Part shown: positions 37,653 through 45,942 of the stretch, in pieces | How positions within the stretch are numbered: position 1 is the first letter of the stretch | Layout of the letters: every line of letters begins with the position of its first letter | Source: Leptothrix sp. (in: b-proteobacteria) | GTDB lineage: Bacteria; Pseudomonadota; Gammaproteobacteria; Burkholderiales; Burkholderiaceae_C | NCBI GenBank assembly: GCA_013822685.1 | Contig: PNKV01000012.1 | Location: 79,836 to 143,835, forward strand | DNA: 64,000 nt | Reading direction: 5' to 3' | Position numbers and translations under genes: made by a program | The notes under the pieces: model-generated | Told to the model about the DNA's origin: nothing | Databases searched by the model: none | Seen by the model: the letters and a program-made list of their open reading frames with translations, nothing else

Positions 37653-38615
37653 ATGGCAAGCCCCGATGGCGCGTCCGGCGCCCTGCCCGGCACTTTGCTG
37701 GGCCTGGATTTTTCGTGCGCGCCCTCGCCCCGCAAGCCCTTGACCCTGGCCTGGGGACGGCGCTCGGGCTCGGTCGTCAAGCTTGATCGACTGGATGAGC
37801 TCACCACCTTGTCAAGTCTGGCGCAAGCACTCGCGGGTGCCCACGATGTGCTGGCTGCTTGCGACTTCCCCTTTGGCCTGCCACGCTCCTTTGTGCAAGC
37901 ATTGTGTGATCACCCACCCGCTGATTTTCCGGCCGATCATTTGGCGCGCTTGAAGCAGGCGATCACCCAAAGCGCTGGCCCCGCACCCACGGCCGCGCAG
38001 GCCTTGATCCAGGGCTTGCACGCACATTGCCAGGACCGCGCCGGCTTCCAGCGCCTGGTCGATGGGTGGGGCCAGACCTGGGATCTGCAGCGCGGCGAGG
38101 GGCCCAAGCTGTTGCACCGCCCCACGGACACCGCCATGCCGGGCATCAGCAGCACCAGCCCCTTGCAGACCCGTTATGTGCCCGTGGGCAAGATGTATTT
38201 CGAAGGGCTGATCAGGTTGGTGCAAGCCGACTTCAGCCTGCCCGGCTTGCGCCAAGGCCGCCCCGATGCCCTGGCTTTCGAGGCCTACCCTGGCTTCCTG
38301 TCTGGCGAGGTGCTGGGCCGGCGCAGCTACAAAAGCGATGCCACCGCGCCGCCTGAACAGCGGCAAGCCCGCCTCATTGCGCGCATGGACTTGGTCGATG
38401 CGCTGGAGCAAGGCCGCACCCGCTTGAACCTGCGGTTGAAACTTACCCCAGGTCAGCGCGACTTCATCGTGGCCGATGCCAAAGGTGACCGCCTGGACGC
38501 CGCCTTGTGCCTGGTGCAGGCGGCCTGGGCCCACCGCGAAGGCGAAAGCCCCACCCACTCATGGGGCCTGCCCAAAGCCGTCGACCCCATCGAAGGATGG
38601 ATACTCACGGCATGA
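37653..38615 (+). CDS. DUF429-domain protein
   Basis: 320 residues. The N-terminal LLGLDFSCAPSPRKPLTLAWG and ACDFPFGLP match the DUF429 pattern (RNase H-like fold with an acidic strand start). Further conserved features are FEAYPGFL and the C-terminal ..KGDRLDAALCLVQAAWA. The Asp residues at the RNase H-type positions (Asp19, Asp71, Asp in DRLDA) suggest metal binding, but function is unknown. It begins directly after the BLUF stop and overlaps the epimerase start by four bases (ATGA). Confidence 0.75.
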   Translation: MASPDGASGALPGTLLGLDFSCAPSPRKPLTLAWGRRSGSVVKLDRLDELTTLSSLAQALAGAHDVLAACDFPFGLPRSFVQALCDHPPADFPADHLARLKQAITQSAGPAPTAAQALIQGLHAHCQDRAGFQRLVDGWGQTWDLQRGEGPKLLHRPTDTAMPGISSTSPLQTRYVPVGKMYFEGLIRLVQADFSLPGLRQGRPDALAFEAYPGFLSGEVLGRRSYKSDATAPPEQRQARLIARMDLVDALEQGRTRLNLRLKLTPGQRDFIVADAKGDRLDAALCLVQAAWAHREGESPTHSWGLPKAVDPIEGWILTA

Positions 38616-39469
38616 CCGAGACCACCACTTTCCACGACCACCAGGGCCAGCCGGCCATTCAGATCCAATCGCCCGATGGGGCGCAAGCCACGGTGCTGCT
38701 GCATGGCGCCCATGTGGTGTCCTGGGTGCCCGCAGGCGGCACCGAGCAGCTTTACCTGTCACCGCAAGCCGACTACAGCGCGGGCAAGGCAATCCGCGGT
38801 GGCATCCCGGTGATCTTTCCACAGTTCGAGCAAAAGGGCCCGGACCGCAGCCTGCCCCGCCATGGCTTCGTGCGCAACCGCGCCTGGCAGCTTGAAAGTC
38901 AGCGCCAGGGCACGGGCCACGCCCAAGCCACCTTGCAACTGTCGGACAGCGACGAAACCCGGGCGCTGTGGCCGCATGGTTTCGAGCTGGAGCTGACCGT
39001 GTCGGTCAGCGGCGCGCAGTTGGAGCTGGAGCTGTACGTGCGCAACAGCGGCAACACGGTCTGGCCTTTTTCGGCCGCCTTGCACACCTACCTGGCCGTG
39101 TCTGAGCTGAACCGCGTGCGCCTGCATGGCCTGGAGGGCCACCAATACATCGACAACCTGCTGAACAGCGAAGCGCTGGAAGACCACCCTGAGAAAAGCT
39201 TCTCAGGCGAGTTCGACCGCATCTACGAAAAGGCCAGCAGCCTTTTGCTCACCGAGGGCAAGCGCCGCGTGCAGATCCAGTCGGACAACCTGCCCGATGC
39301 CGTGGTGTGGAACCCCGGGCCGGACAAGTGCGCCGCCTTGAACGACATGCCCGCGGATGGCTGGCAGCACATGCTGTGCGTGGAAGCCGCCCGCATCCTG
39401 CAGCCCAAGACGCTGTCACCGGGCGAAGAATGGACCGGCCGCCAGTGCCTGACGTTCTCAGCCGCCTGA
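38612..39469 (+). CDS. D-hexose-6-phosphate epimerase, YeaD/aldose-1-epimerase family
   Basis: 285 residues with the galactose-mutarotase-like beta-sandwich. Features: HGAHVVSWVPAGG.EQLYLSP, the GGIPVIFPQF motif, PRHGFVRNRAW with the catalytic His, AALHTYLAVSE with the second His, and the final VVWNPGP. It interconverts anomers of glucose-6-phosphate. ATG 38612 is chosen; the frame extends upstream without conservation. It overlaps the DUF429 stop, and its end overlaps the convergent Sco gene by 12 bases. Confidence 0.92.
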   Translation: MTETTTFHDHQGQPAIQIQSPDGAQATVLLHGAHVVSWVPAGGTEQLYLSPQADYSAGKAIRGGIPVIFPQFEQKGPDRSLPRHGFVRNRAWQLESQRQGTGHAQATLQLSDSDETRALWPHGFELELTVSVSGAQLELELYVRNSGNTVWPFSAALHTYLAVSELNRVRLHGLEGHQYIDNLLNSEALEDHPEKSFSGEFDRIYEKASSLLLTEGKRRVQIQSDNLPDAVVWNPGPDKCAALNDMPADGWQHMLCVEAARILQPKTLSPGEEWTGRQCLTFSAA

Positions 39470-40135
39470 GCTTGAGGCCAGCAGCTGCTTGATGTCCGAG
39501 GTCAGGGCATCAATGCCCAGGCCATAGCGCACGAACAGCCGCACATTCCCGCTGGGGTCGAACACGAAGCCGCCCGCGGTGTGGTCCATGGTGTAGCCCT
39601 TGCCATCCTGCGTGGGCACCTTCTGGTAGAACACCTTGAACTCACGCGATGCCGCGTTGACCTCGTCGAGTGAGCCGCGCAAGCCGATGAAGCTGGGGTC
39701 CATGCCGGTCAGGTAAGCCTTGAGCACTTCGGCCGTGTCGCGTTCGGGGTCGATGGTGATGAACACGCCTTGCACCCGGTCGCCGTCTTTGCCCAGCCGC
39801 CGCTTGACCTCGGCCAGTTCGGCCATGGTCGTGGGGCACACCTCGGGGCATTGCGTGAAGCCAAAGAACACGAACACCACCTTGCCCTTGAAGTCGGCCA
39901 GGCTGCGCTTCTTGCCATCGAAATCGGTCAGCGCCCACTGCTTGGCGTAGTCGACCCCCGTGATGTCCACAGACTTGAACGTGCCCGATGGCGCCGGTGT
40001 TGGGGCAACTGATTCATTGGTGCCAGCGGTTGCGCCAGTGCCGTCAGCGCGCCGATCACAGCCCGCCAAGAGCACCGAAGCGCCCAGGGTGAGCGCACAG
40101 ACCAGGGCCAAAGAAGACTTCTTGATATTGCGCAT
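39458..40135 (-). CDS. Sco1/SenC-type copper chaperone, lipoprotein
   Basis: 225 residues. A lipobox LLAGC near residue 25 attaches it to the membrane. The thioredoxin-like domain has the copper-binding CPEVC (Cys-x3-Cys) and the conserved His of MDHTAG. It delivers copper to the CuA site of cytochrome oxidase subunit II. ATG 40135 follows ctaB by eight bases. The C-terminal 12 bases overlap the convergent epimerase gene. Last gene of the surf1-to-Sco operon. Confidence 0.93.
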   Translation of the reverse strand: MRNIKKSSLALVCALTLGASVLLAGCDRRADGTGATAGTNESVAPTPAPSGTFKSVDITGVDYAKQWALTDFDGKKRSLADFKGKVVFVFFGFTQCPEVCPTTMAELAEVKRRLGKDGDRVQGVFITIDPERDTAEVLKAYLTGMDPSFIGLRGSLDEVNAASREFKVFYQKVPTQDGKGYTMDHTAGGFVFDPSGNVRLFVRYGLGIDALTSDIKQLLASSSGG

Positions 40136-40143
40136 GGGATCTC

Positions 40144-41058
40144 TCAGATCGGCACGTAGTGGTCCACCAGCAAAGCCGCGAACAGCAGCATCAGGTAGAT
40201 GATGGAAAACTTGAAGGTCTGGCGCGCCAGCTCGTCGCTGTAATGACGCCAGAGGCGGAAGGCATAGACCACGAACCACAAGCCCAGAACCACGGCGGAC
40301 ACCAGGTAGATCCAGCCGCTCATCTGGTACACGAAGGGCAGCAAGGTGCCCGCCAGCAGCACGAAGGTGTACAGCAGCACATGCAAGCGCGTGAACTCAT
40401 TGCCATGCGTGACGGGCAACATGGGCAGGCCAGCGCGGGCGTAATCCTCGACCCGGTACAGGGCCAGCGCCCAGAAGTGCGGCGGCGTCCACAAGAAGAT
40501 GATCAGGCAGAGCATCCAGGCTTCGGGATCGACCGAACCCCGCATGGCCGCCCAGCCCAGCACCGGCGGCATGGCGCCCGAAGCGCCCCCGATGACGATG
40601 TTCTGCGGCGTCAAGGGCTTGAGCACCACGGTGTAGATGATCGCGTAGCCCACGAAGGTGGCCAGGGTCAGCCACATGGTCAAGGCATTGACCCACAGGA
40701 TCAGGATGGCCATGCCGAGGATGCAGAGGCCCGCGCTGAACAGCAGGGTTTGCGTCTTGGTGAGTTCGCCCCGCGCCGTGGGGCGCCAGGCCGTGCGCTT
40801 CATGCGCGAATCGATCTGCTGCTCGATCAGGCAATTGAAGGCCGCCGCCGCCCCGGCCACCAGCCAGATGCCAATGCACGCTGCAAAGGCCGTCAAGGCT
40901 TCCGCCTGGGTGGGCATGCCGGGCACCGCCAGCAACATGCCGATCACCGCGCAAAAGACGATCAACTGCACCACGCGCGGCTTGGTCAGCACGTAGAACT
41001 GCTTGAAGCGCGAGGGCAAGCTCATCGCGGCGGGGCTGGAGGCAACGGATTCAGTCAT
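40144..41058 (-). CDS. ctaB: Protoheme IX farnesyltransferase (heme O synthase)
   Basis: 304 residues, about nine membrane helices of the UbiA family. The diphosphate-binding site reads [15 protein letters not shown], and the second Asp-rich loop appears as [15 protein letters not shown]. It attaches a farnesyl chain to heme B, giving heme O, the substrate of CtaA. 27 bases after ctaA. Confidence 0.96.
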   Translation of the reverse strand: MTESVASSPAAMSLPSRFKQFYVLTKPRVVQLIVFCAVIGMLLAVPGMPTQAEALTAFAACIGIWLVAGAAAAFNCLIEQQIDSRMKRTAWRPTARGELTKTQTLLFSAGLCILGMAILILWVNALTMWLTLATFVGYAIIYTVVLKPLTPQNIVIGGASGAMPPVLGWAAMRGSVDPEAWMLCLIIFLWTPPHFWALALYRVEDYARAGLPMLPVTHGNEFTRLHVLLYTFVLLAGTLLPFVYQMSGWIYLVSAVVLGLWFVVYAFRLWRHYSDELARQTFKFSIIYLMLLFAALLVDHYVPI

Positions 41059-41085
41059 GGGGGGATCGCTAGGTCAGGCCCGATT

Positions 41086-42216
41086 TTAAGAGGTGCGCGT
41101 GGAAATCGGGGCGCCGCGCGGTTGTACCAGCAAACGAACCAACCACCACACCAGCAGGGCGGCACCCAGGGTGTGGCCCAGGGCCGCCGCCAGCGGCCAG
41201 CCCAGCACCACATTGCTCAGGCCCGTGGCCAACTGCCAAGCCGCCAGGGCCCACAAGCCGATGGCTTCGCGGCGCCACTGGGGGGCACGCCACAAGCCCC
41301 AGGCCAGGGCCACCATGGCGCCCAACACCAGCACCGCTGCCAGACGGTGGACCATGTGGATGGCGGTCAAACCCGGCAGGGTGATTTGGGCGCCCAGTCC
41401 ATCGCCGCCCAAGGGCCGCAGCAGGCGGAAACCGGTTTCAAAATCCATGGCGGGCCACCATTGCCCCTGGCACAGCGGCACCTCGCTGCAGGCCAGCACC
41501 GCCGAATTGGTGCTGACCCAGCCGCCCAGCGCCATCTGCATCACCGCCAGCGCCAGCACCACCAGCGCGGCATGCCGCAGCGGTGACTGGCGCCAGGCCC
41601 GGGTGGTCGATTCGTCCGCCTTGTCCAAAGCCCGTGCTTGCGCGGTCAACAGCCCCACGCCCAGCAAACCACCCAGCAAATGCCCGGTGACCACCAGGGG
41701 ATACAACTTCATCGTGACGGTGAGGGCGCCAAACGCTCCCTGCGCGCACACCCACACGAATGTCAACGTGGGCCACCAGGGCGACAGGCTGCCCGCCTTG
41801 CGGCGCCCCCACCAGGCGGCCACCATCAAGCCCGTGATCAAAGCGCCCACACCGGACGCCAGGTAACGGTGAATCATCTCGATCCAGGCCTTGCCGTGCG
41901 TGACCGGGCCGCTGGGCAAGGCGGCTTGCGCCTGCTCGATCAGGGAGCGTGCCCCCACGGGGCTGTTGTGCCCATAGCAACCCGGCCAATCCGGGCAGCC
42001 CAGGCCCGAATCCGTCAGGCGCGTGAATGCGCCAAACACCACCAGGTCCAGGGTGAGGAACAAGGTCGCCAAGGTCAAGGCGCGTTGCCAGGCCGGCCAG
42101 CCTTGAAGCCCTTCACGGCGCCCTTTCACCACCACCCAGACCAGGGGCAGCAGCGCCAGCAAAGCGCCTACCAGGGCCACTTCCAATGCGGGATTCCAAT
42201 CGATCCAACCACCCAT
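41086..42216 (-). CDS. ctaA: Heme A synthase (COX15/CtaA family)
   Basis: 376 residues, about eight membrane helices. Conserved FGAFTRLTDSGLGCPDWPGCYG carries the Glu/Cys loop; HRYLASGVGALI and the later HLLGGLLGV and HMVHRLAAVLVL give the heme-ligand His residues. It oxidises heme O to heme A. It follows the Sco-like gene by 18 bases and precedes ctaB. Confidence 0.95.
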   Translation of the reverse strand: MGGWIDWNPALEVALVGALLALLPLVWVVVKGRREGLQGWPAWQRALTLATLFLTLDLVVFGAFTRLTDSGLGCPDWPGCYGHNSPVGARSLIEQAQAALPSGPVTHGKAWIEMIHRYLASGVGALITGLMVAAWWGRRKAGSLSPWWPTLTFVWVCAQGAFGALTVTMKLYPLVVTGHLLGGLLGVGLLTAQARALDKADESTTRAWRQSPLRHAALVVLALAVMQMALGGWVSTNSAVLACSEVPLCQGQWWPAMDFETGFRLLRPLGGDGLGAQITLPGLTAIHMVHRLAAVLVLGAMVALAWGLWRAPQWRREAIGLWALAAWQLATGLSNVVLGWPLAAALGHTLGAALLVWWLVRLLVQPRGAPISTRTS

Positions 42217-42234
42217 GGCGCGCTCCAGCCCGCC

Positions 42235-42939
42235 TCAGCGGCCGGCCTCGTCCCAGGAATCGTTGGCTTTCATCAGGCGGCTGAGATCACGCTTGACCTT
42301 GCTCATGTCAGGCTGCACTGGGAAGCGCATCATCCAGGCGCCCTTGGGGTCCACGAGGTAAAAGTGCGCGCTCAGGGGCTGGCCTGCTTCCGAGGCGAAC
42401 CACTTGGCCAGATCGCCTTCGGGCGTGCGCAGCACCGTGGTGCCTTCCAGGCCAGGCTTGATGGCATCGCGCACAGGAGCATCGTCCGTGATGAGCCAGA
42501 CGCGGTCCACGCGGTCCTTGTCCTTGCCCAGCGTTTCACGCACCTGGCGCTGGTAATACAAATGCTGCTCGCACGCGGCATCGCACGCGCCACCCGCCAC
42601 CGTCACCAACAGCCACTGGCCCTTCAGCGACGACGCGGCCACGGGTTGGCCCTGCTGGTCCTTGAGTGGCAGCAAAGCGTCGGCCGGCATGTCACGCGTT
42701 GGCAAGATCAAGGTGCCGTAGTTGGCACGCCCTTCGGGCCGTATCACGTAGTAGGTCAGGTACGAGGCCACCACCGGCGTGGCACAGATGGCCCACACCA
42801 GAAGCATCTTGATCCGGCCCATGCGCGTTCGCTGCGCCAAATCGGCTTGTGGCGCCGAGGGCAAGCTGTGCACGCTCATTTGCACCAGCGGATCACCGCG
42901 TTCGGCGGCGGAGGGGGCTGAGGAGTTGGAACCAGACAT
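42235..42939 (-). CDS. Transmembrane Sco-like oxidase assembly protein
   Basis: 234 residues. One membrane helix (about 45-65, MLLVWAICATPVVASYLTYY) and a thioredoxin-like periplasmic domain with GGACDAACEQHL (Cys-x3-Cys), LITDDAPVRD and SAHFYLVDPKGAWMMRF. A conserved neighbour of ctaA and surf1 in Burkholderiales, probably a second thiol/copper assembly factor. The ATG at 42939 with AGGA upstream is chosen although it overlaps surf1 by 47 bases; ATG 42879 is the alternative, with no overlap. Confidence 0.78.
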   Translation of the reverse strand: MSGSNSSAPSAAERGDPLVQMSVHSLPSAPQADLAQRTRMGRIKMLLVWAICATPVVASYLTYYVIRPEGRANYGTLILPTRDMPADALLPLKDQQGQPVAASSLKGQWLLVTVAGGACDAACEQHLYYQRQVRETLGKDKDRVDRVWLITDDAPVRDAIKPGLEGTTVLRTPEGDLAKWFASEAGQPLSAHFYLVDPKGAWMMRFPVQPDMSKVKRDLSRLMKANDSWDEAGR

Positions 42940-43681
42940 ACAGTCCTGTGATCAAGGCGGCCAGGGCGAACCACTGGACCGCATAAGCATGGTGTTTGCC
43001 GACATCGGAGGCCGGGGCTGGCCAATCGCGCCGCAAAGGAAAGCCCGGTGCTTCGGAGACGACCTGGCCAGACAAAGACGTCTCGGGCTGCAACTGAAGC
43101 ACGACGGTGGGCGCCACCGCCCGGCCCATCACGGCCGGCATGGTGGCGAAGTCGATATTCTGGACGATGGCGGGGCCCGACGACGCTGGCAGGGCCAAAT
43201 CAGCCCCCAGGCTGTAGGCGCGGGACGCCTCGGGCACCAAGCGACCCAGCAGTTGGACTGGCCCGGAGGGGGTCGAGAACGGTGGAATTTCGGCCCGGTT
43301 CTGGGCATTGCGTGGTACCCAGCCACGTTGTACCAGGAGCACCTGAGCCGCACACGGTCCGGGACCTTTGAGTTGCAGGGCGCTGACCACGTAAAAGCCC
43401 GCCCGGCCATCCATGGCGCGGTTGTCCAGCAACCAAGTGTGCTGCAGCATCCACTGGCCTTGCAACACCACACGCCGGTTCATGAGCCCTGCATCGGGCT
43501 GTGCGCCACACGGCAGGGCCGTGACGTCAAGGACGGGCAAGGCGTCCCGCTCGCTCAGCGCGGCGTGCCGGGCCAGTTTTTCATCGGCACGGTGCAATTG
43601 CCAGCGCCCCAGGGACACGGTCAGGGCCACCGCCAGCACGGCCGCCACCAGCACCAAAACCTGGCGCGAGCGCGGGGTCAT
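42893..43681 (-). CDS. SURF1-family cytochrome oxidase assembly protein
   Basis: 262 residues: an N-terminal membrane helix (about 7-25) with LGRWQLHRADEK just after it, a periplasmic beta-rich domain, and a C-terminal helix (about 233-252, YAVQWFALAALITGLYVWF). The pattern identifies SURF1/Shy1, which helps insert heme A into subunit I. First gene of the assembly operon. It is divergent from the DUF2909 gene, 42 bases apart. The longer open frame to 43957 is antisense to that gene. Confidence 0.92.
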   Translation of the reverse strand: MTPRSRQVLVLVAAVLAVALTVSLGRWQLHRADEKLARHAALSERDALPVLDVTALPCGAQPDAGLMNRRVVLQGQWMLQHTWLLDNRAMDGRAGFYVVSALQLKGPGPCAAQVLLVQRGWVPRNAQNRAEIPPFSTPSGPVQLLGRLVPEASRAYSLGADLALPASSGPAIVQNIDFATMPAVMGRAVAPTVVLQLQPETSLSGQVVSEAPGFPLRRDWPAPASDVGKHHAYAVQWFALAALITGLYVWFQLLSPLRRRTR

Positions 43682-43723
43682 TGGGGACCCATCCGCCCGG
43701 CCCTGCCGACATAATGTCTCACC

Positions 43724-43939
43724 ATGAAAATCATCATCACCTTTGCATTGCTGGCCATCATCGCCGCGCTCGCCATGGCAGGCCGGGCCTTGCTCAAGGA
43801 CGGCCGAGACGGCGCCCCCAAAAGCAACCGCATGCTGCACGCCTTGGCTTTGCGTGTGGCCCTGTCCGTGGCATTGTTCCTGTTCGTCTTGTTCAGCTAC
43901 AAGATGGGCTGGATTCACCCTACCGGCATCCCGTTTTGA
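43724..43939 (+). CDS. Twin-transmembrane small protein (DUF2909)
   Basis: 71 residues: two hydrophobic helices (about 3-22 and 39-60) around a short basic loop (RALLKDGRDGAPKSNR). This matches DUF2909 proteins, regular companions of cytochrome oxidase genes in Burkholderiales. It lies between the assembly operon and the oxidase operon on the opposite strand. Two hairpins follow. Function unknown, probably in oxidase assembly or membrane organisation. Confidence 0.85.
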   Translation: MKIIITFALLAIIAALAMAGRALLKDGRDGAPKSNRMLHALALRVALSVALFLFVLFSYKMGWIHPTGIPF

Positions 43940-43967
43940 ACGGCTGAAGAACCTCACCCCTCACGTC

Positions 43968-43993
43968 AAAAGAGCGCCACCCGGGCGCTCTTT
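43968..43993 (+). terminator. Bidirectional Rho-independent terminator
   Basis: AGAGCGCC (43971-43978) and GGCGCTCT (43984-43991) pair perfectly around a 5-base loop, flanked by AAA on the left and TTT on the right. It terminates the DUF2909 gene and can act on the opposite strand too. Confidence 0.8.
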
Positions 43994-44007
43994 GCTTTTG
44001 GGGCAAA

Positions 44008-44031
44008 ACCCGGCCCGTTACCGGGCTGGGT
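44008..44031 (-). terminator. Terminator of the cytochrome oxidase operon
   Basis: Ten-base stem ACCCGGCCCG / CGGGCTGGGT with one mismatched or wobble pair and loop TTAC, followed on the minus strand by TTT. It lies ten bases after the ctaE stop. Its core is also found near 63.98 kb. Confidence 0.7.
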
Positions 44032-44040
44032 CCAACCGGC

Positions 44041-44925
44041 TTACATCCAGTAGACGACGATGTACAAGCCCAACCAGACCACGTCCACGAAGTGCCAATA
44101 CCACGCCGCGCCTTCAAAACCAAAATGGCGTTGGGCGGTGAAGTGGCCCTTGTGCAAACGCAGGGTGATGAACAGCAGCATCAACGTGCCGACCAACACG
44201 TGGAAGCCGTGGAAGCCCGTCAGCATGAAGAAGGTCGAGCCATAGATGCCCGAGGACAGCTTCAGGTTGTAGTGCACATACGCTTCGTAGTACTCGTAGG
44301 CCTGAAAGCACAGGAACACCGTGCCCAGCAACACCGTGAGCCACATGAAGGCGATGGTCTTGCCGCGTTGGTCTTCACGCAGGGCGTGGTGAGCAATGGT
44401 CAGCGTGACACCCGAGGTAAGCAGCAAAGCCGTGTTGATCGTGGGGATCGGCCAAGGGCCCATGGTGCGGAAGGCTTCCACGGTGCCCGCGGGCGAGGCA
44501 GTGGCGCCTGCCACCACACTGGGCCAAAGCGCCTTGAAATCGGCCCACAGCAAGGCGTTCTCGATGTTGCCCAAGGCCGGCAAGGAATATTGGCGTGCCC
44601 AGAACAAAGCCCCGAAGAACGACGCGAAGAACATCACTTCCGAGAAGATGAACCAGGCCATGCTCCAGCGGAAAGAAACGTCGATGCGGTCGCTGTACAT
44701 GCCGCTTTCGCTTTCATGGATGGCATCGCCAAACCAGCGCTTGAGCGTGAACAGCCACCAAGCCATGCCCAAGGCCACTGAGTAAGGCCCCCACTCGACA
44801 CCATTGACCCATTGCCCCGCGCCCAGCACGACAAAGAAGAGCCCGATGGCCGACATCACGGGATGGCTCGACGGGCCTGGCACGAAGTAGTAGGGAGCTT
44901 GCCCTTTGGGAACCGCTGCCGACAT
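44041..44925 (-). CDS. ctaE: Cytochrome c oxidase subunit III
   Basis: 294 residues, seven membrane helices in the heme-copper oxidase subunit III family: YYFVPGPSSHPV N-terminus, EVMFFASFFGALFW with the conserved Glu, LTSGVTLTIAHHAL, and FYFAHGFHV-like GFHGFHVLVGTLML. It stabilises subunit I and the proton uptake path. Last gene of the oxidase operon. DUF2970 precedes it by 48 bases. Confidence 0.96.
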   Translation of the reverse strand: MSAAVPKGQAPYYFVPGPSSHPVMSAIGLFFVVLGAGQWVNGVEWGPYSVALGMAWWLFTLKRWFGDAIHESESGMYSDRIDVSFRWSMAWFIFSEVMFFASFFGALFWARQYSLPALGNIENALLWADFKALWPSVVAGATASPAGTVEAFRTMGPWPIPTINTALLLTSGVTLTIAHHALREDQRGKTIAFMWLTVLLGTVFLCFQAYEYYEAYVHYNLKLSSGIYGSTFFMLTGFHGFHVLVGTLMLLFITLRLHKGHFTAQRHFGFEGAAWYWHFVDVVWLGLYIVVYWM

Positions 44926-44973
44926 GTTGTTCTCCTGGATACCGTTACTTGAAAAAATTGAAGACAGAAACCA

Positions 44974-45186
44974 TCACTGCGCCACGCCGCTCGCCACAAC
45001 CCAGCGCACGAGCAGAACCAGCACCATCACAAACACCACCCCACCCAGCACACCGGCCACGATCAGGTGGGCAGGCTTGATCCGGGCAATGTCTTCCGCC
45101 TGACCTGAGGCCTTGCGGATGCCCAGAAAAGACCACGCCACGGCCTTCACCGTTTGAGTGAATGAGCCCTGGGGTGACTCGCTCAC
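44974..45186 (-). CDS. DUF2970 small membrane protein
   Basis: 70 residues: an amphipathic N-terminus (AVAWSFLGIRKASG), then one membrane helix (about 42-64). DUF2970 proteins are routinely encoded between ctaG and ctaE in Burkholderiales. The start overlaps the ctaG stop by four bases. Role in the oxidase is not established. Confidence 0.85.
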   Translation of the reverse strand: MSESPQGSFTQTVKAVAWSFLGIRKASGQAEDIARIKPAHLIVAGVLGGVVFVMVLVLLVRWVVASGVAQ

Positions 45187-45788
45187 ACGCCCCCCTTTGG
45201 CGCCGGAGGCACCTTGCCGCCCACCTCGAAGAAGGTGTAGGACAAGGTGATTGTGGCCACATCTTTGGGCAGCTGGGGATCAATCACGAACACCACCGGC
45301 CAGCGTTTGGTCTCGCCCGGCTTGAGGATGTACTCGTTGAAGCAAAAGCACTGCAATTTGTTGAAGTGCGCGGTGGCCTGCTTGGGCGCGTAACTGGGGA
45401 TGGCCTGCGCGGCCATGGTCCGGTTCTGCGTGTTGCGGAACTCGTACATCACCGTGGTCAATTGCCCAGGGTGCACCTTCAAGGACCGCACTTCGGGCTT
45501 GAATTCCCACACCCCGCGGGCATTGGCATCGAACTCGACCGAAATGGTGCGACTCAGGTCAACCTGGGTGTTGGGCCGGCTTTTGGCCGAGGCCCCCGGG
45601 ATCACCTGCTCGGTCAGGGACAGCACATTGATGCCCAAGGCTTTGCAGATCGACTTGTACATGGGCACCATGGCATAGCCAAAGGCGAACATGAGGCAGG
45701 TCACCACCACCAGCTTGCCCACCATGCCCAGATTGGCTTGGCGCAAATGCAGCGTCCGGGCAGACACGGGGGCGGGCGTGGGGCTCAT
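45183..45788 (-). CDS. ctaG: Cytochrome c oxidase assembly protein CtaG (Cox11)
   Basis: 201 residues: one membrane helix (about 24-44), then an immunoglobulin-like periplasmic domain with the copper-binding CFCF (in KLQCFCFNEY) and MVPMYKSICKALG near the helix. It delivers CuB copper to subunit I. It lies six bases after the small assembly protein gene and overlaps DUF2970. Confidence 0.95.
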   Translation of the reverse strand: MSPTPAPVSARTLHLRQANLGMVGKLVVVTCLMFAFGYAMVPMYKSICKALGINVLSLTEQVIPGASAKSRPNTQVDLSRTISVEFDANARGVWEFKPEVRSLKVHPGQLTTVMYEFRNTQNRTMAAQAIPSYAPKQATAHFNKLQCFCFNEYILKPGETKRWPVVFVIDPQLPKDVATITLSYTFFEVGGKVPPAPKGGV

Positions 45789-45794
45789 GGCGCG

Positions 45795-45929
45795 TCAGTG
45801 CTTGAGCAAGACCAAGCGCGTGATGAAGCCCACGAAAAAGACCAGGGCCACCGAGCCCAGGATCAAGCCCAGACGCAGGTTGCGTGAGCGCAATGCCTTC
45901 TTGTGGCTGTCAGAGGTGGGCTCGGCCAT
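45795..45929 (-). CDS. Cytochrome oxidase small assembly protein
   Basis: A 44-residue protein starting MAEPTSDSHKKALRSRN with a single membrane helix (about 20-38, LGLILGSVALVFFVGFI). GGAG stands seven bases before ATG 45929. It fills the gap between ctaD (13 bases upstream) and ctaG (6 bases downstream). The length, position and pattern match the 'cytochrome oxidase small assembly protein' annotated here in Burkholderiales. Too short for usual ORF cut-offs. Confidence 0.82.
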   Translation of the reverse strand: MAEPTSDSHKKALRSRNLRLGLILGSVALVFFVGFITRLVLLKH

Positions 45930-45942
45930 CTTGAACTCCTGC

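Noticed and set aside
40159..41586. 475-codon open frame across ctaB and ctaA on the plus strand
   Set aside because: Crosses two convincing membrane-enzyme genes on the minus strand and is Gln/His/Arg-rich.
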